Source: Clostridium saudiense (GTDB lineage Bacteria; Bacillota; Clostridia; Clostridiales; Clostridiaceae). From it: a DNA stretch of 60,161 bases. The notes under the pieces are model-generated. The model did not search any database, was not told the DNA's origin, and worked only from the letters and a program-made list of their open reading frames with translations. Location of the stretch: positions 1-60,161 of the forward strand of contig NZ_CBYM010000020.1 in assembly GCF_000577815.1 (NCBI RefSeq), in the 5' to 3' direction. Positions 43,812 through 51,087 of the stretch are shown piece by piece (the stretch's first letter is position 1; every line of letters begins with the position of its first letter). The translations under genes were made by a program, and so were the position numbers.

Positions 43812-45281
43812 ATGGGAAAAGCAACAGGTTTTATGGAGTTTAATAGAAAAAATTGTAGCAGAGAGGATGCACTCAATAGAGTGAATCATTGGAATGAATT
43901 TGATACACCTCTTACAGAAGAGGAAAGAAGAAAACAAGGGGCAAGATGTATGGATTGTGGAGTTCCATTTTGCCAGTCAGGTGTTATGTTAAATAATATG
44001 GCAACAGGATGTCCACTTCATAATCTTATTCCAGAATGGAATAACTTTGTATATCTAGGAAAATGGGAACTAGGATTAGAAAGGCTTTTAAAAACAAGTA
44101 ATTTTCCAGAGTTTACATCAAGGGTATGTCCAGCATTATGCGAAAATGCATGTACTTGTGGATTACATGGAGATGCTGTAACTGTTAAAGCTAATGAAAA
44201 GTATCTTATTGAAAAAGGATTTAGCGAAGGGTTAATTAAAGCAAATCCACCAGAAGTAAGAACAGGCAAAAAGGTTGCAATAATAGGTTCAGGACCATCA
44301 GGACTTGCAGCTGCAGATTTTTTAAATAAGTTAGGACATAGTGTTACTGTATATGAAAGAGAAGATCATGTTGGTGGCCTTATGATGTATGGTATACCAA
44401 ATATGAAGCTTGAGAAAACTGTTATAGAAAGAAGAGCTGAGATTCTTAAAGAAGAGGGAATAATTTTTAAAACTTGCGTTAATGTTGGGGTTGATGTAAA
44501 GTACAGCGAATTAGATAAAGAATATGATGCAGTAGTAGTTACTATAGGAGCATCTAATCCAAGAGATTTAAAAGCTCCGGGAAGAGAACTTAATGGAATT
44601 CATTTTGCAGTAAAATATTTAACTAACAATACTAAGAGAATAATTAACTCCCAGTTTAATAAAGGTACTGATATTTTAGCAACTAATAAGGATGTAATAG
44701 TAATTGGTGGTGGAGATACTGGAACAGACTGTGTTGGAACAGCTCTTAGACAAGGATGTAAATCTGTAAATCAATTTGAAATTATGGGAGAGCCACCAAA
44801 GACTAGATCTGCAAATAATCCTTGGCCAGAATATGCAAAGGTATTAAAAGTTGATTACGGCCAAGAAGAGTATATTGCAAAGTTTGGGCATGATCCAAGA
44901 AGATATTTAACGAGCGTTAAAGAGTTTTATGGAGATGAAAATGGAAATGTCAAATCTCTAAAAACTGTTGATGTACAATGGGTTAAGGGAGAAGACGGTA
45001 GAATGAATCTTAAAGAAATAGAAGGTTCTGAAAAGATTTGGAATGCCGATTTAGTTTTAATAGCTATGGGATTCACAGGAGTTGAAGATTATATAGCTAA
45101 TGATTTAGGGTTAGAACTAAATAAAAGAGGCAATATTGCTGCCAATGATATAGATTATAGAACATCTAAAGAGAAAGTTTTCGTTGCTGGAGATGCAAGA
45201 AGAGGACCATCATTGGTTGTATGGGGAATTGCTGAAGGAAGAAATGCAGCATTAGCTGTTGATAAGTATTTAATGAAATAA
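43812..45281 (+). CDS. gltD: Glutamate synthase (NADPH), small subunit
   Basis: A 489-residue beta subunit that passes electrons from NAD(P)H to GltB. The N-terminal Fe-S cysteines are in CMDCGVPFCQSG, GCPLHN and VCPALCENACTCGL. The FAD loop is IIGSGPSGLAAADFL and the NAD(P) loop VIGGGDTGTDCVG; the C-terminal GDARRGPSLVVWGIAEGR is the second FAD site. GGAGGG lies 6-7 bases before the ATG. Co-transcribed with gltB. Confidence 0.97.
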   Translation: MGKATGFMEFNRKNCSREDALNRVNHWNEFDTPLTEEERRKQGARCMDCGVPFCQSGVMLNNMATGCPLHNLIPEWNNFVYLGKWELGLERLLKTSNFPEFTSRVCPALCENACTCGLHGDAVTVKANEKYLIEKGFSEGLIKANPPEVRTGKKVAIIGSGPSGLAAADFLNKLGHSVTVYEREDHVGGLMMYGIPNMKLEKTVIERRAEILKEEGIIFKTCVNVGVDVKYSELDKEYDAVVVTIGASNPRDLKAPGRELNGIHFAVKYLTNNTKRIINSQFNKGTDILATNKDVIVIGGGDTGTDCVGTALRQGCKSVNQFEIMGEPPKTRSANNPWPEYAKVLKVDYGQEEYIAKFGHDPRRYLTSVKEFYGDENGNVKSLKTVDVQWVKGEDGRMNLKEIEGSEKIWNADLVLIAMGFTGVEDYIANDLGLELNKRGNIAANDIDYRTSKEKVFVAGDARRGPSLVVWGIAEGRNAALAVDKYLMK

Positions 45282-45292
45282 GAGTTAAAAGT

Positions 45293-45340
45293 AGAGTTAT
45301 CTTTAATGATTAATAAATCAATTAAAGATAACTCTTTTTA
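45293..45340 (+). terminator. gltBD terminator
   Basis: AGAGTTATCTTTAAT at 45293-45307 pairs perfectly over 15 bp with ATTAAAGATAACTCT at 45321-45335, followed by TTTTT. Confidence 0.9.
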
Positions 45341-45486
45341 TATAAATTAAAAGTTAGAGAATAATAACTAAATAAGGATTGATGATAGGAGAGATTAAAA
45401 ACCTATTTGTAAATGTTATAAATTTATAAATTATGGTATAATTATCAATGAGAATATAAATTTTTGAGATGACATTTGGAGGATAT

Positions 45487-45753
45487 ATGGAAAACATATT
45501 AACTGAAATTGAAAGAGAAAATAATATTAGAGAAATTTTTTTAAGCATGTTTAAGGAAGAGGGGATTTCACAAGAAGATTTAGAAAATGCAATATGTGAA
45601 TCTTATCGTGAACAAGGTATAGAATGCGATACTGTAAAAGATATTCCTATTAAGGAAATGGAAGAGGCTATAACAGAATGTTGTGAAGCTGCAGGATTAG
45701 CATTTGAAACATTTGATGATATTTTAGAATATTTTTATAAAAATAATAAATAA
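45487..45753 (+). CDS. Small acidic helical protein, unknown
   Basis: An 88-residue acidic protein predicted all helical (ERENNIREIFLSMFKEEGISQEDLENAICESYREQGIECD), with four cysteines, two in a TECCEAA helix. No family is recognised. The ATG at 45487 has GGAGG 5 bases upstream; the longer frame from 45469 overlaps that site. It is monocistronic, with its own terminator. Confidence 0.7.
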   Translation: MENILTEIERENNIREIFLSMFKEEGISQEDLENAICESYREQGIECDTVKDIPIKEMEEAITECCEAAGLAFETFDDILEYFYKNNK

Positions 45754-45762
45754 TTAAATAAG

Positions 45763-45801
45763 TAGCTAGCACTTGAATATTCAGGTACTAGCTATATTTT
45801 T
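45763..45801 (+). terminator. Terminator after the 88-residue protein gene
   Basis: TAGCTAG at 45763-45769 pairs with CTAGCTA at 45788-45794, with inner pairing TGAATATTCA and two mismatches. TATTTTTG follows. Confidence 0.7.
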
Positions 45802-45850
45802 GTATATAATTTACTTATAAAAGTTAAGCTAAAAGAAGCAATATATTATT

Positions 45851-45889
45851 AACTATAATTTATTAACATGAATTACTTAAATTATAGTT
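45851..45889. other. Inverted repeat before the thioredoxin-like gene
   Basis: AACTATAATTTA at 45851-45862 pairs perfectly with TAAATTATAGTT at 45878-45889. It ends 10 bases before the GAGGG ribosome site, so it could be an operator or an mRNA hairpin that shields the start. Confidence 0.4.
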
Positions 45890-45908
45890 ATTGAAATGAG
45901 GGATAATT

Positions 45909-46232
45909 TTGAATAGGATATCAAGTGAAGATGAGGTTTTGAGATTAATTAATGATAATGAAATGGTAGTAGTTTATTTTACGGGGAGAGATTGTGGTGC
46001 ATGTGAAGCGATAAAATTTAAGATTGAAAGTATTTTAAGAACATTACCAAATATAAAGGCTGTAGAGATAGATGGAGAAAAAAATGTAGAGCTAGCAGCA
46101 AAGTATGGAGTATTTTCTTTACCTATATTTCTACTATATATTGAAGGAAAGGAGACTTTAAGAATTGGTAGAAATGTTGATTTATTAGAGCTTGAAAGAA
46201 ATATTAAAAGATATTATGAAATGATATTTTAG
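45909..46232 (+). CDS. Thioredoxin-like protein
   Basis: A 107-residue thioredoxin-fold protein with a CGAC active site in VVVYFTGRDCGACEAIK (Cys35 and Cys38) and the cis-proline in FSLPIFLLY. The CGAC pair differs from the usual CGPC, so its redox potential and partner may differ. There is no signal peptide. Translation starts at TTG, 7 bases after GAGGG; there is no ATG in the front of the frame. Confidence 0.85.
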   Translation: MNRISSEDEVLRLINDNEMVVVYFTGRDCGACEAIKFKIESILRTLPNIKAVEIDGEKNVELAAKYGVFSLPIFLLYIEGKETLRIGRNVDLLELERNIKRYYEMIF

Positions 46233-46447
46233 AAAGTGTATATTGTATTTACGTATTAAAATAGATACTGTAAAAATGAATTATAATTTTAAGTAAAAGA
46301 TAAGAGAATTTTTCTACAGTTTATAAAAATATAATAGGATTAGTGAATATAGAGAGGGAGTTTATAAAGAATGGAAAATACGTTATTATAGAGTTATAAA
46401 TTTACTAATGATGAAAATATTTAAGATACGAGGAGTTGTTTATAAAT

Positions 46448-47740
46448 ATGCTAAAAGATAAAAAAACAAAAATTACATTTCATAGTGGAGTCTTAACAAT
46501 AGGTGGAACTATTATAGAAATTGCATATGAAGATAGTCATATATTCTTTGATTTTGGAAGTGAATTTAATCCAGCGGCAAAGGTTCAGCCTAGTGATTTA
46601 CAAGGATTATTAGATAATAAATTAGTACCATATTTAGATAATATATTTGATCCAAAGATACCATTAAAGGGGTATAAATCAAAAGAAAACAAGTTCAATG
46701 ATACGGCTGTATTTTTATCTCATATTCATTTAGATCATTCGAAAATTGTAAATTATTTAAACTCTGAAATACCATTGTATACATTAGAAGGTACAAAATC
46801 ATTATTAAATACATTGAATATTAATAATGATTTTATTTTTCCTTTATATGAAAAAGGGCAAACGAATACAAGAGAAGTAATTGGTGTTGAAGAAAATGAA
46901 ATTATTAATGTTGGTAAAATTAAAGTTAAAGTAATGCCAGTTGATCATGATGCATATGGGGCATGTGGGCTATTAATTGAAACGCCAGATTTAAAGATAG
47001 CATACTCAGGTGATATAAGATTACATGGGTATAGAGAAAATGATACTATTAATTTCTGTAAAGAAAGTAAAAATTGTGATGTTCTATTAATTGAAGGGGT
47101 AAGTGTTTCATTTCAAGATTTTGGAGAAAAATTAAGAGAAAATGAAGCTGAAAATGAGGAAGAGCTTATAGAAAAAATAAACGAAGTTGTTAAAAGTAAT
47201 CCTGATAAACAGCTTACATTTAATTATTATATTGCTAATGTGGAAAGAATATTAAATATAATTAAAACTAACCCAAGAGTTGTTGTGTTAGATGCATATT
47301 TTTCATATGTAGTTAAAGAAGCTACAGGAATAGCAACTTATTATTATCAATTAGATAATAAAGATTATGGCTTAGATGAAAACTTAAGAGTTGATTTTAA
47401 AGAATTAATAAATGATGAAAGTAAATATTTTTGGCAGTTAGATACACTTGCATTAAAATATATAGATAAATTAAAGAAAAAAGGGATTTATATACATTCA
47501 GATGCATCTCCATTAGGAGATTTTGACCCTAGATTTGCACCATTTGTGAAACAATTTGAAGATAATGATATTGAATTTAAGATGATGTCATGTAGTGGTC
47601 ATGCTAGGCCTTATGATTTAGTAAAAATAATTAATTTAATTACTCCAAAGTTGTTAATTCCAATTCATTCATATCATCCAGAAAAACTTTATAATGAGAA
47701 TGGAGATGTGCTATTACCTAAAAAGGGTCAAATAATATAA
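46448..47740 (+). CDS. MBL-fold hydrolase, RNase J / beta-CASP-like
   Basis: A 430-residue metallo-beta-lactamase-fold protein. The metal motif is FLSHIHLDHSKIV, a later ligand is VMPVDHDAYGACG, and AYSGDIRLHG supplies the bridging Asp. The end, MSCSGHARPYDLVKIINLITPKLLIPIHSYHPE, is typical of RNase J-like and beta-CASP enzymes, so RNA processing is possible, though it is shorter than RNase J. The ATG at 46448 lies 12 bases after AGGAG; the open frame from TTG at 46436 abuts the site. Monocistronic. Confidence 0.78.
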   Translation: MLKDKKTKITFHSGVLTIGGTIIEIAYEDSHIFFDFGSEFNPAAKVQPSDLQGLLDNKLVPYLDNIFDPKIPLKGYKSKENKFNDTAVFLSHIHLDHSKIVNYLNSEIPLYTLEGTKSLLNTLNINNDFIFPLYEKGQTNTREVIGVEENEIINVGKIKVKVMPVDHDAYGACGLLIETPDLKIAYSGDIRLHGYRENDTINFCKESKNCDVLLIEGVSVSFQDFGEKLRENEAENEEELIEKINEVVKSNPDKQLTFNYYIANVERILNIIKTNPRVVVLDAYFSYVVKEATGIATYYYQLDNKDYGLDENLRVDFKELINDESKYFWQLDTLALKYIDKLKKKGIYIHSDASPLGDFDPRFAPFVKQFEDNDIEFKMMSCSGHARPYDLVKIINLITPKLLIPIHSYHPEKLYNENGDVLLPKKGQII

Positions 47741-47931
47741 TATTTGATATATAAATAGAATATATTTAAACAAAAGTATTTATGAGAGGAAGAGAAGTAT
47801 ATTTAATGCTATATTATTTATATTACTTTTATTATTAATTTTGGGACTTTTAGTGTATATATTAGAAATAATTAAATAGATAATAAAAGTATCTAAACTT
47901 ATAGGTAGGTATGAAAGAGAAAATGAATTTG

Positions 47932-47971
47932 ATATTAAAGAGATTGCTAAAGTTAGCAATCTCTTTAATAT
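47932..47971. terminator. 19-bp perfect hairpin downstream of the MBL gene
   Basis: ATATTAAAGAGATTGCTAA at 47932-47950 pairs with TTAGCAATCTCTTTAATAT at 47953-47971 around only AG (in practice a 4-base loop). It is the longest uninterrupted stem in the window, about 190 bases past the MBL stop. The T tail is short; it is probably a terminator. Confidence 0.5.
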
Positions 47972-47990
47972 TATGAAGAAATATACATAC

Positions 47991-48030
47991 AATTATGAAT
48001 AATTATGAATAATTATGAATAATATTGAAT
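47991..48030. repeat. 10-bp tandem repeat
   Basis: AATTATGAAT occurs three times without change (47991-48020), followed by a fourth copy with two differences (AATATTGAAT). The unit is short and AT-rich. Confidence 0.85.
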
Positions 48031-48184
48031 AATTATTCGGAGATGATTAGCTTATATATATAACCTAAATTAGCCAAATATATAGATGCAATTATTTATA
48101 ATGCTATATATTAACACTTTGTTAATTAAATCGGTATTAAATTAAACAATTAGCATAAAAGAATAAAAAAAATACAGAAAATTG

Positions 48185-48213
48185 TAGACAAATGTATAAA
48201 AAAGAAGTATAAA
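48185..48213 (+). promoter_or_regulatory. Promoter of the DUF969/DUF979 operon
   Basis: TAGACA at 48185-48190 and TATAAA at 48208-48213 with a 17-base spacer, about 25 bases upstream of the GGAGGG site of the first gene. Confidence 0.45.
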
Positions 48214-48246
48214 TATAATATAAGAAATAGTGGAGGGATGATTTAA

Positions 48247-48918
48247 ATGGTGCTAATAGGAATTTTGATGGTAATAGTAGGTTTTGCATTAAAACTTGAT
48301 AGTATTGCTGTAATAATAATATCAGCATTGGCTACAGGGTTTGCAGCAAACATGGATATAACTGAAATACTATCAATACTTGGTAATACATTTGTTAATC
48401 AAAGATTAATAACAATTTTCATATTAACTTTACCTGTAATAGGAATATCAGAAAGATACGGATTAAAAGAAAAGGCAGTTGCATTAATTAAACAAGTAAA
48501 AAATCTTTCAACAGGAAAGCTTTTAACACTTTATTGTTTAATAAGACAAATTGCAGGAGCTATGTCATTAAGAATAAGTGGACATCCTCAATTTGTTAGA
48601 CCATTAATAAATCCAATGGCTCAAGGTGCAGCAATAAGTAAGTATGGAAAGATAGATGAAAAAACAGAAGCTAAAATAAAAGCTGCAGCAGCATCTATGG
48701 ACAACTATGGTAACTTCTATGGACAAAACCTTTTCCTAGCAAGTTCAGGAGTTTTATTAATTGCTAATACATTAAGTGATTTAGGATATGCAACATCAGG
48801 GTTAGATATTGCAAAAGCATCAATACCTGTAGCAATAATTGCATTTGGATTAGTTGTAATTCAAAACATTTTACTGGACAAGAGATTAGAAAGAGAGTTT
48901 GGAAAAAAGAATAAATAG
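48247..48918 (+). CDS. DUF969 family membrane protein (5-oxoproline transporter subunit)
   Basis: A 223-residue integral membrane protein with several hydrophobic helices and the DUF969 core: LSTGKLLTLYCLIRQIAGAMSLRISGHPQFVRPLINPMAQGAA, then NFYGQNLFLASSGVLLI. DUF969 and DUF979 proteins are encoded together and beside pyroglutamyl peptidase, and are annotated as subunits of a 5-oxoproline transporter. That same order is seen here. TGGAGGG lies 9 bases before the ATG. Transport itself is family knowledge, not shown here. Confidence 0.88.
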   Translation: MVLIGILMVIVGFALKLDSIAVIIISALATGFAANMDITEILSILGNTFVNQRLITIFILTLPVIGISERYGLKEKAVALIKQVKNLSTGKLLTLYCLIRQIAGAMSLRISGHPQFVRPLINPMAQGAAISKYGKIDEKTEAKIKAAAASMDNYGNFYGQNLFLASSGVLLIANTLSDLGYATSGLDIAKASIPVAIIAFGLVVIQNILLDKRLEREFGKKNK

Positions 48919-48939
48919 TTAACAAAGGAGAAGACGCAT

Positions 48940-49869
48940 ATGGATTTTGCAGCAATTTCTAATATGTTATTAGAAATATTCTATATAATAATTGGAATTA
49001 TGATGTTAAATACAGCAGTATTAACATTAAGAGATAAAAATCATAAGGCAAAAATAGGGACATCTCTATTTTGGGCATTATTAGGAATAATATTTATATT
49101 TGGACCGTACATACCATCAGTAGTTGTTGGTGGAATATTAGTAGTTATAGCAGTACTTACTTTAACTAAGCAAGTTAAACCAGGAACTGTTAAAGCATTA
49201 GATGAAAAATTTGGAGAAGAACAAGCAAAGAAATTAGGTTTAAAGGTATTTGTACCATCATTAGTTATAGCTTTAGCGGCTTTAGGGATTGCACAATTTA
49301 CAGCAATTTCAGGAACAGCAGCTATAGGTGTTGCAGCTGTTATTGCAGCAATAGTAACATTTGTTATTACAAAAGCAAAACCAAGAGTATTAGTTGAAGA
49401 ATCAGATAGAATGCTTCAATCAGTAGGTGCAGTAAGTATATTACCACAATTATTAGCAGCACTTGGTGCATTATTTACAGCAGCAGGAGTTGGAGATGTA
49501 ATTTCTTCAGGAATATCAGGTATATTACCTCAAGGAAATATATTCATAGGGGTTACTGCTTACTGTGTAGGTATGGCATTATTCACAATGATTATGGGAA
49601 ATGCTTTTGCAGCATTTTCAGTAATAACAGTTGGTATAGGTATACCATTTGTATTTGCACAGGGTGCTAATGTGGCTATAGCAGGAGCTTTAGCTTTAAC
49701 AGCTGGTTACTGTGGTACATTATTAACACCAATGGCAGCTAACTTTAATATTATGCCAGCAGCTTTACTTGAAATTGAGGATAAAAATGCAATAATCAAG
49801 CAACAAGCTCCTGTAGCATTAATTTTATTAGCTATTCATATTTTATTAATGTACTTCTTAGCATTTTAA
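48940..49869 (+). CDS. DUF979 family membrane protein (5-oxoproline transporter subunit)
   Basis: A 309-residue polytopic membrane protein, about nine helices, of the DUF979 family. Conserved stretches are TSLFWALLGIIFIFGPYIPSVVVGG, the middle DRMLQSVGAVSILPQLLAALGALFTAAGVGDVI and the late GNAFAAFSVITVGIGIPF and GYCGTLLTPMAANFNIMPAALLEI. It starts 21 bases after the DUF969 stop with AAAGGAG upstream. The two proteins are expected to form one carrier for the product of the Pcp enzyme encoded next. Confidence 0.9.
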   Translation: MDFAAISNMLLEIFYIIIGIMMLNTAVLTLRDKNHKAKIGTSLFWALLGIIFIFGPYIPSVVVGGILVVIAVLTLTKQVKPGTVKALDEKFGEEQAKKLGLKVFVPSLVIALAALGIAQFTAISGTAAIGVAAVIAAIVTFVITKAKPRVLVEESDRMLQSVGAVSILPQLLAALGALFTAAGVGDVISSGISGILPQGNIFIGVTAYCVGMALFTMIMGNAFAAFSVITVGIGIPFVFAQGANVAIAGALALTAGYCGTLLTPMAANFNIMPAALLEIEDKNAIIKQQAPVALILLAIHILLMYFLAF

Positions 49870-49970
49870 TTTAATGAATAATTGTATATAATGTTATTAT
49901 AAATGAAACTGAGCATCTTAGGATGTTGAGTAAATTCAATTAGATAAATTATAATTAAAAATTTTATTTA

Positions 49971-50013
49971 TGAGATATTTTCTTTAAATGTTTTGATTAA
50001 AGGAAATATCTCA
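49971..50013 (+). other. 17-bp hairpin between DUF979 and pcp
   Basis: TGAGATATTTTCTTTAA at 49971-49987 pairs over 17 positions (one G-U) with TTAAAGGAAATATCTCA at 49997-50013. The T tail is weak, so it may be an incomplete terminator or attenuator that lets part of the transcript run into pcp. Confidence 0.5.
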
Positions 50014-50057
50014 TATTTGCCAAAAAGACAAAATGTAAAATGAGGGAGAAGATGAAA

Positions 50058-50699
50058 ATGAAGGTATTAATAACAGGATTTGATCCATTTGGTGGAGAAA
50101 GTATAAATCCAGCTTTAGAAGCTGTTAAATTATTACCAGAAAATATTAGTGGAGCAGAAGTAATTAAGTTAGAAATTCCAACTGTTTTTAGAAAATCATT
50201 AGCTAAAATAGAAGAAGCTATAGAAAAACATAATCCAGATATAGTTATTTCTATAGGTCAAGCTGGTGGAAGATTTGGAGTTACACCAGAAAGAGTTGCA
50301 ATTAATATTGATGATGCAAGAATAGAAGATAATGAAGGTAATCAACCATTAGATATAGCTATATACGAAGATGGAGAACCAGCATACTTTTCTAACTTAC
50401 CAATAAAGGCTATGGTTAAGGAAATTAAAGATGGTGGACTTCCAGCATCAGTTTCAAATACAGCAGGTACTTTTGTATGTAATCACGTTATGTATGGTTT
50501 ATTATACTTAGTTGATAAAAAATATCCTAACATGAAAGCTGGATTTATTCATGTTCCATATATACCTGCACAAGTAGTAGATAAACCAGAAAAGCCATCA
50601 ATGAGTATTGTTGATATTAGTAAGGCATTAGAATTATCAATAAAGGCAGCAGTTGAAAATGATAATGATATCAAAGCTGTTGGAGGAACAATTTGTTAA
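50058..50699 (+). CDS. pcp: Pyrrolidone-carboxylate peptidase (pyroglutamyl-peptidase I)
   Basis: A 213-residue cytosolic cysteine peptidase that removes N-terminal pyroglutamate from peptides. The triad is Glu78 in [17 protein letters not shown], Cys141 in [14 protein letters not shown] and His165 in GFIHVPYIP, a constant three fewer than the classical 81/144/168. [14 protein letters not shown] is the family start. GAGGGAG at 50042-50048 fits ATG 50058 better than the closer ATG at 50052. The upstream transporter genes handle its product, 5-oxoproline. Confidence 0.96.
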   Translation: MKVLITGFDPFGGESINPALEAVKLLPENISGAEVIKLEIPTVFRKSLAKIEEAIEKHNPDIVISIGQAGGRFGVTPERVAINIDDARIEDNEGNQPLDIAIYEDGEPAYFSNLPIKAMVKEIKDGGLPASVSNTAGTFVCNHVMYGLLYLVDKKYPNMKAGFIHVPYIPAQVVDKPEKPSMSIVDISKALELSIKAAVENDNDIKAVGGTIC

Positions 50700-50812
50700 T
50701 TAATTTATCTGTTTTTAAATTAATAGAAAATAGATAATATTTAGCAAATAGCCAATTTATTTATAAAATATAAATTGTAAATTGTTTATAATATTAAATG
50801 GGTTTTAAAGCG

Positions 50813-50852
50813 ATGGAGCTTTTATTCTTAGGGATAAAGGCTCCATTTTTTG
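50813..50852 (+). terminator. pcp terminator
   Basis: ATGGAGC at 50813-50819 pairs with GCTCCAT at 50840-50846, with additional G-U-containing pairs inside, followed by TTTTTTG. Confidence 0.8.
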
Positions 50853-50871
50853 TTTTATAGTAAAAGAAAAG

Positions 50872-50905
50872 ATACTGAATTAATTTAATTGATGCAGTAT
50901 TTTTA
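50872..50905 (+). terminator. Second hairpin-plus-T element before the P-type ATPase
   Basis: ATACTG at 50872-50877 pairs with CAGTAT at 50895-50900, with inner AATTAA/TTAATT pairing, then TTTTTAT. It may back up the pcp terminator. Confidence 0.45.
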
Positions 50906-51087
50906 TAACTCAAAATATGGAAGAGATATATAATTTAAAAACTATATTATAGAAAAATTTTAAAATTTAACATAGATTTTACATTATATAGATATAATAA
51001 GTGTTATTATAAGTAAAAATATAGATACATATTGAAAAGGTACTATAAAAATAATTACTAGAAGAATTGATATGGAGTGTGGTTAAT
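50906..51087 (+). promoter_or_regulatory. Leader of the P-type ATPase gene
   Basis: About 180 AT-rich bases with several TATAAT-like strings (near 50992) and no gene. I cannot pick one promoter with confidence. No riboswitch-like structure for metal ions was evident. Confidence 0.25.

Larger units (their letters stand above)
47741..48246. other. Gene-free stretch with long hairpin, tandem repeat and promoter
   Basis: About 505 bases with no credible gene by start codon and ribosome site. They hold a 19-bp hairpin (47932-47971), a 10-bp tandem repeat (47991-48030) and a good promoter for the next operon (48185-48213). Confidence 0.5.

Noticed and set aside
47798..47878. Possible 26-residue hydrophobic membrane peptide (IFNAILFILLLLLILGLL...)
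   Set aside because: It looks like a transmembrane helix and GAGAGGAAG lies upstream, but the frame has no ATG, GTG or TTG start at a fitting distance. AT-rich DNA often reads as Ile/Leu runs.
47780..47992. 70-codon open frame on the minus strand
   Set aside because: It runs through the 19-bp hairpin, has no ribosome site and a composition typical of AT-rich noise.
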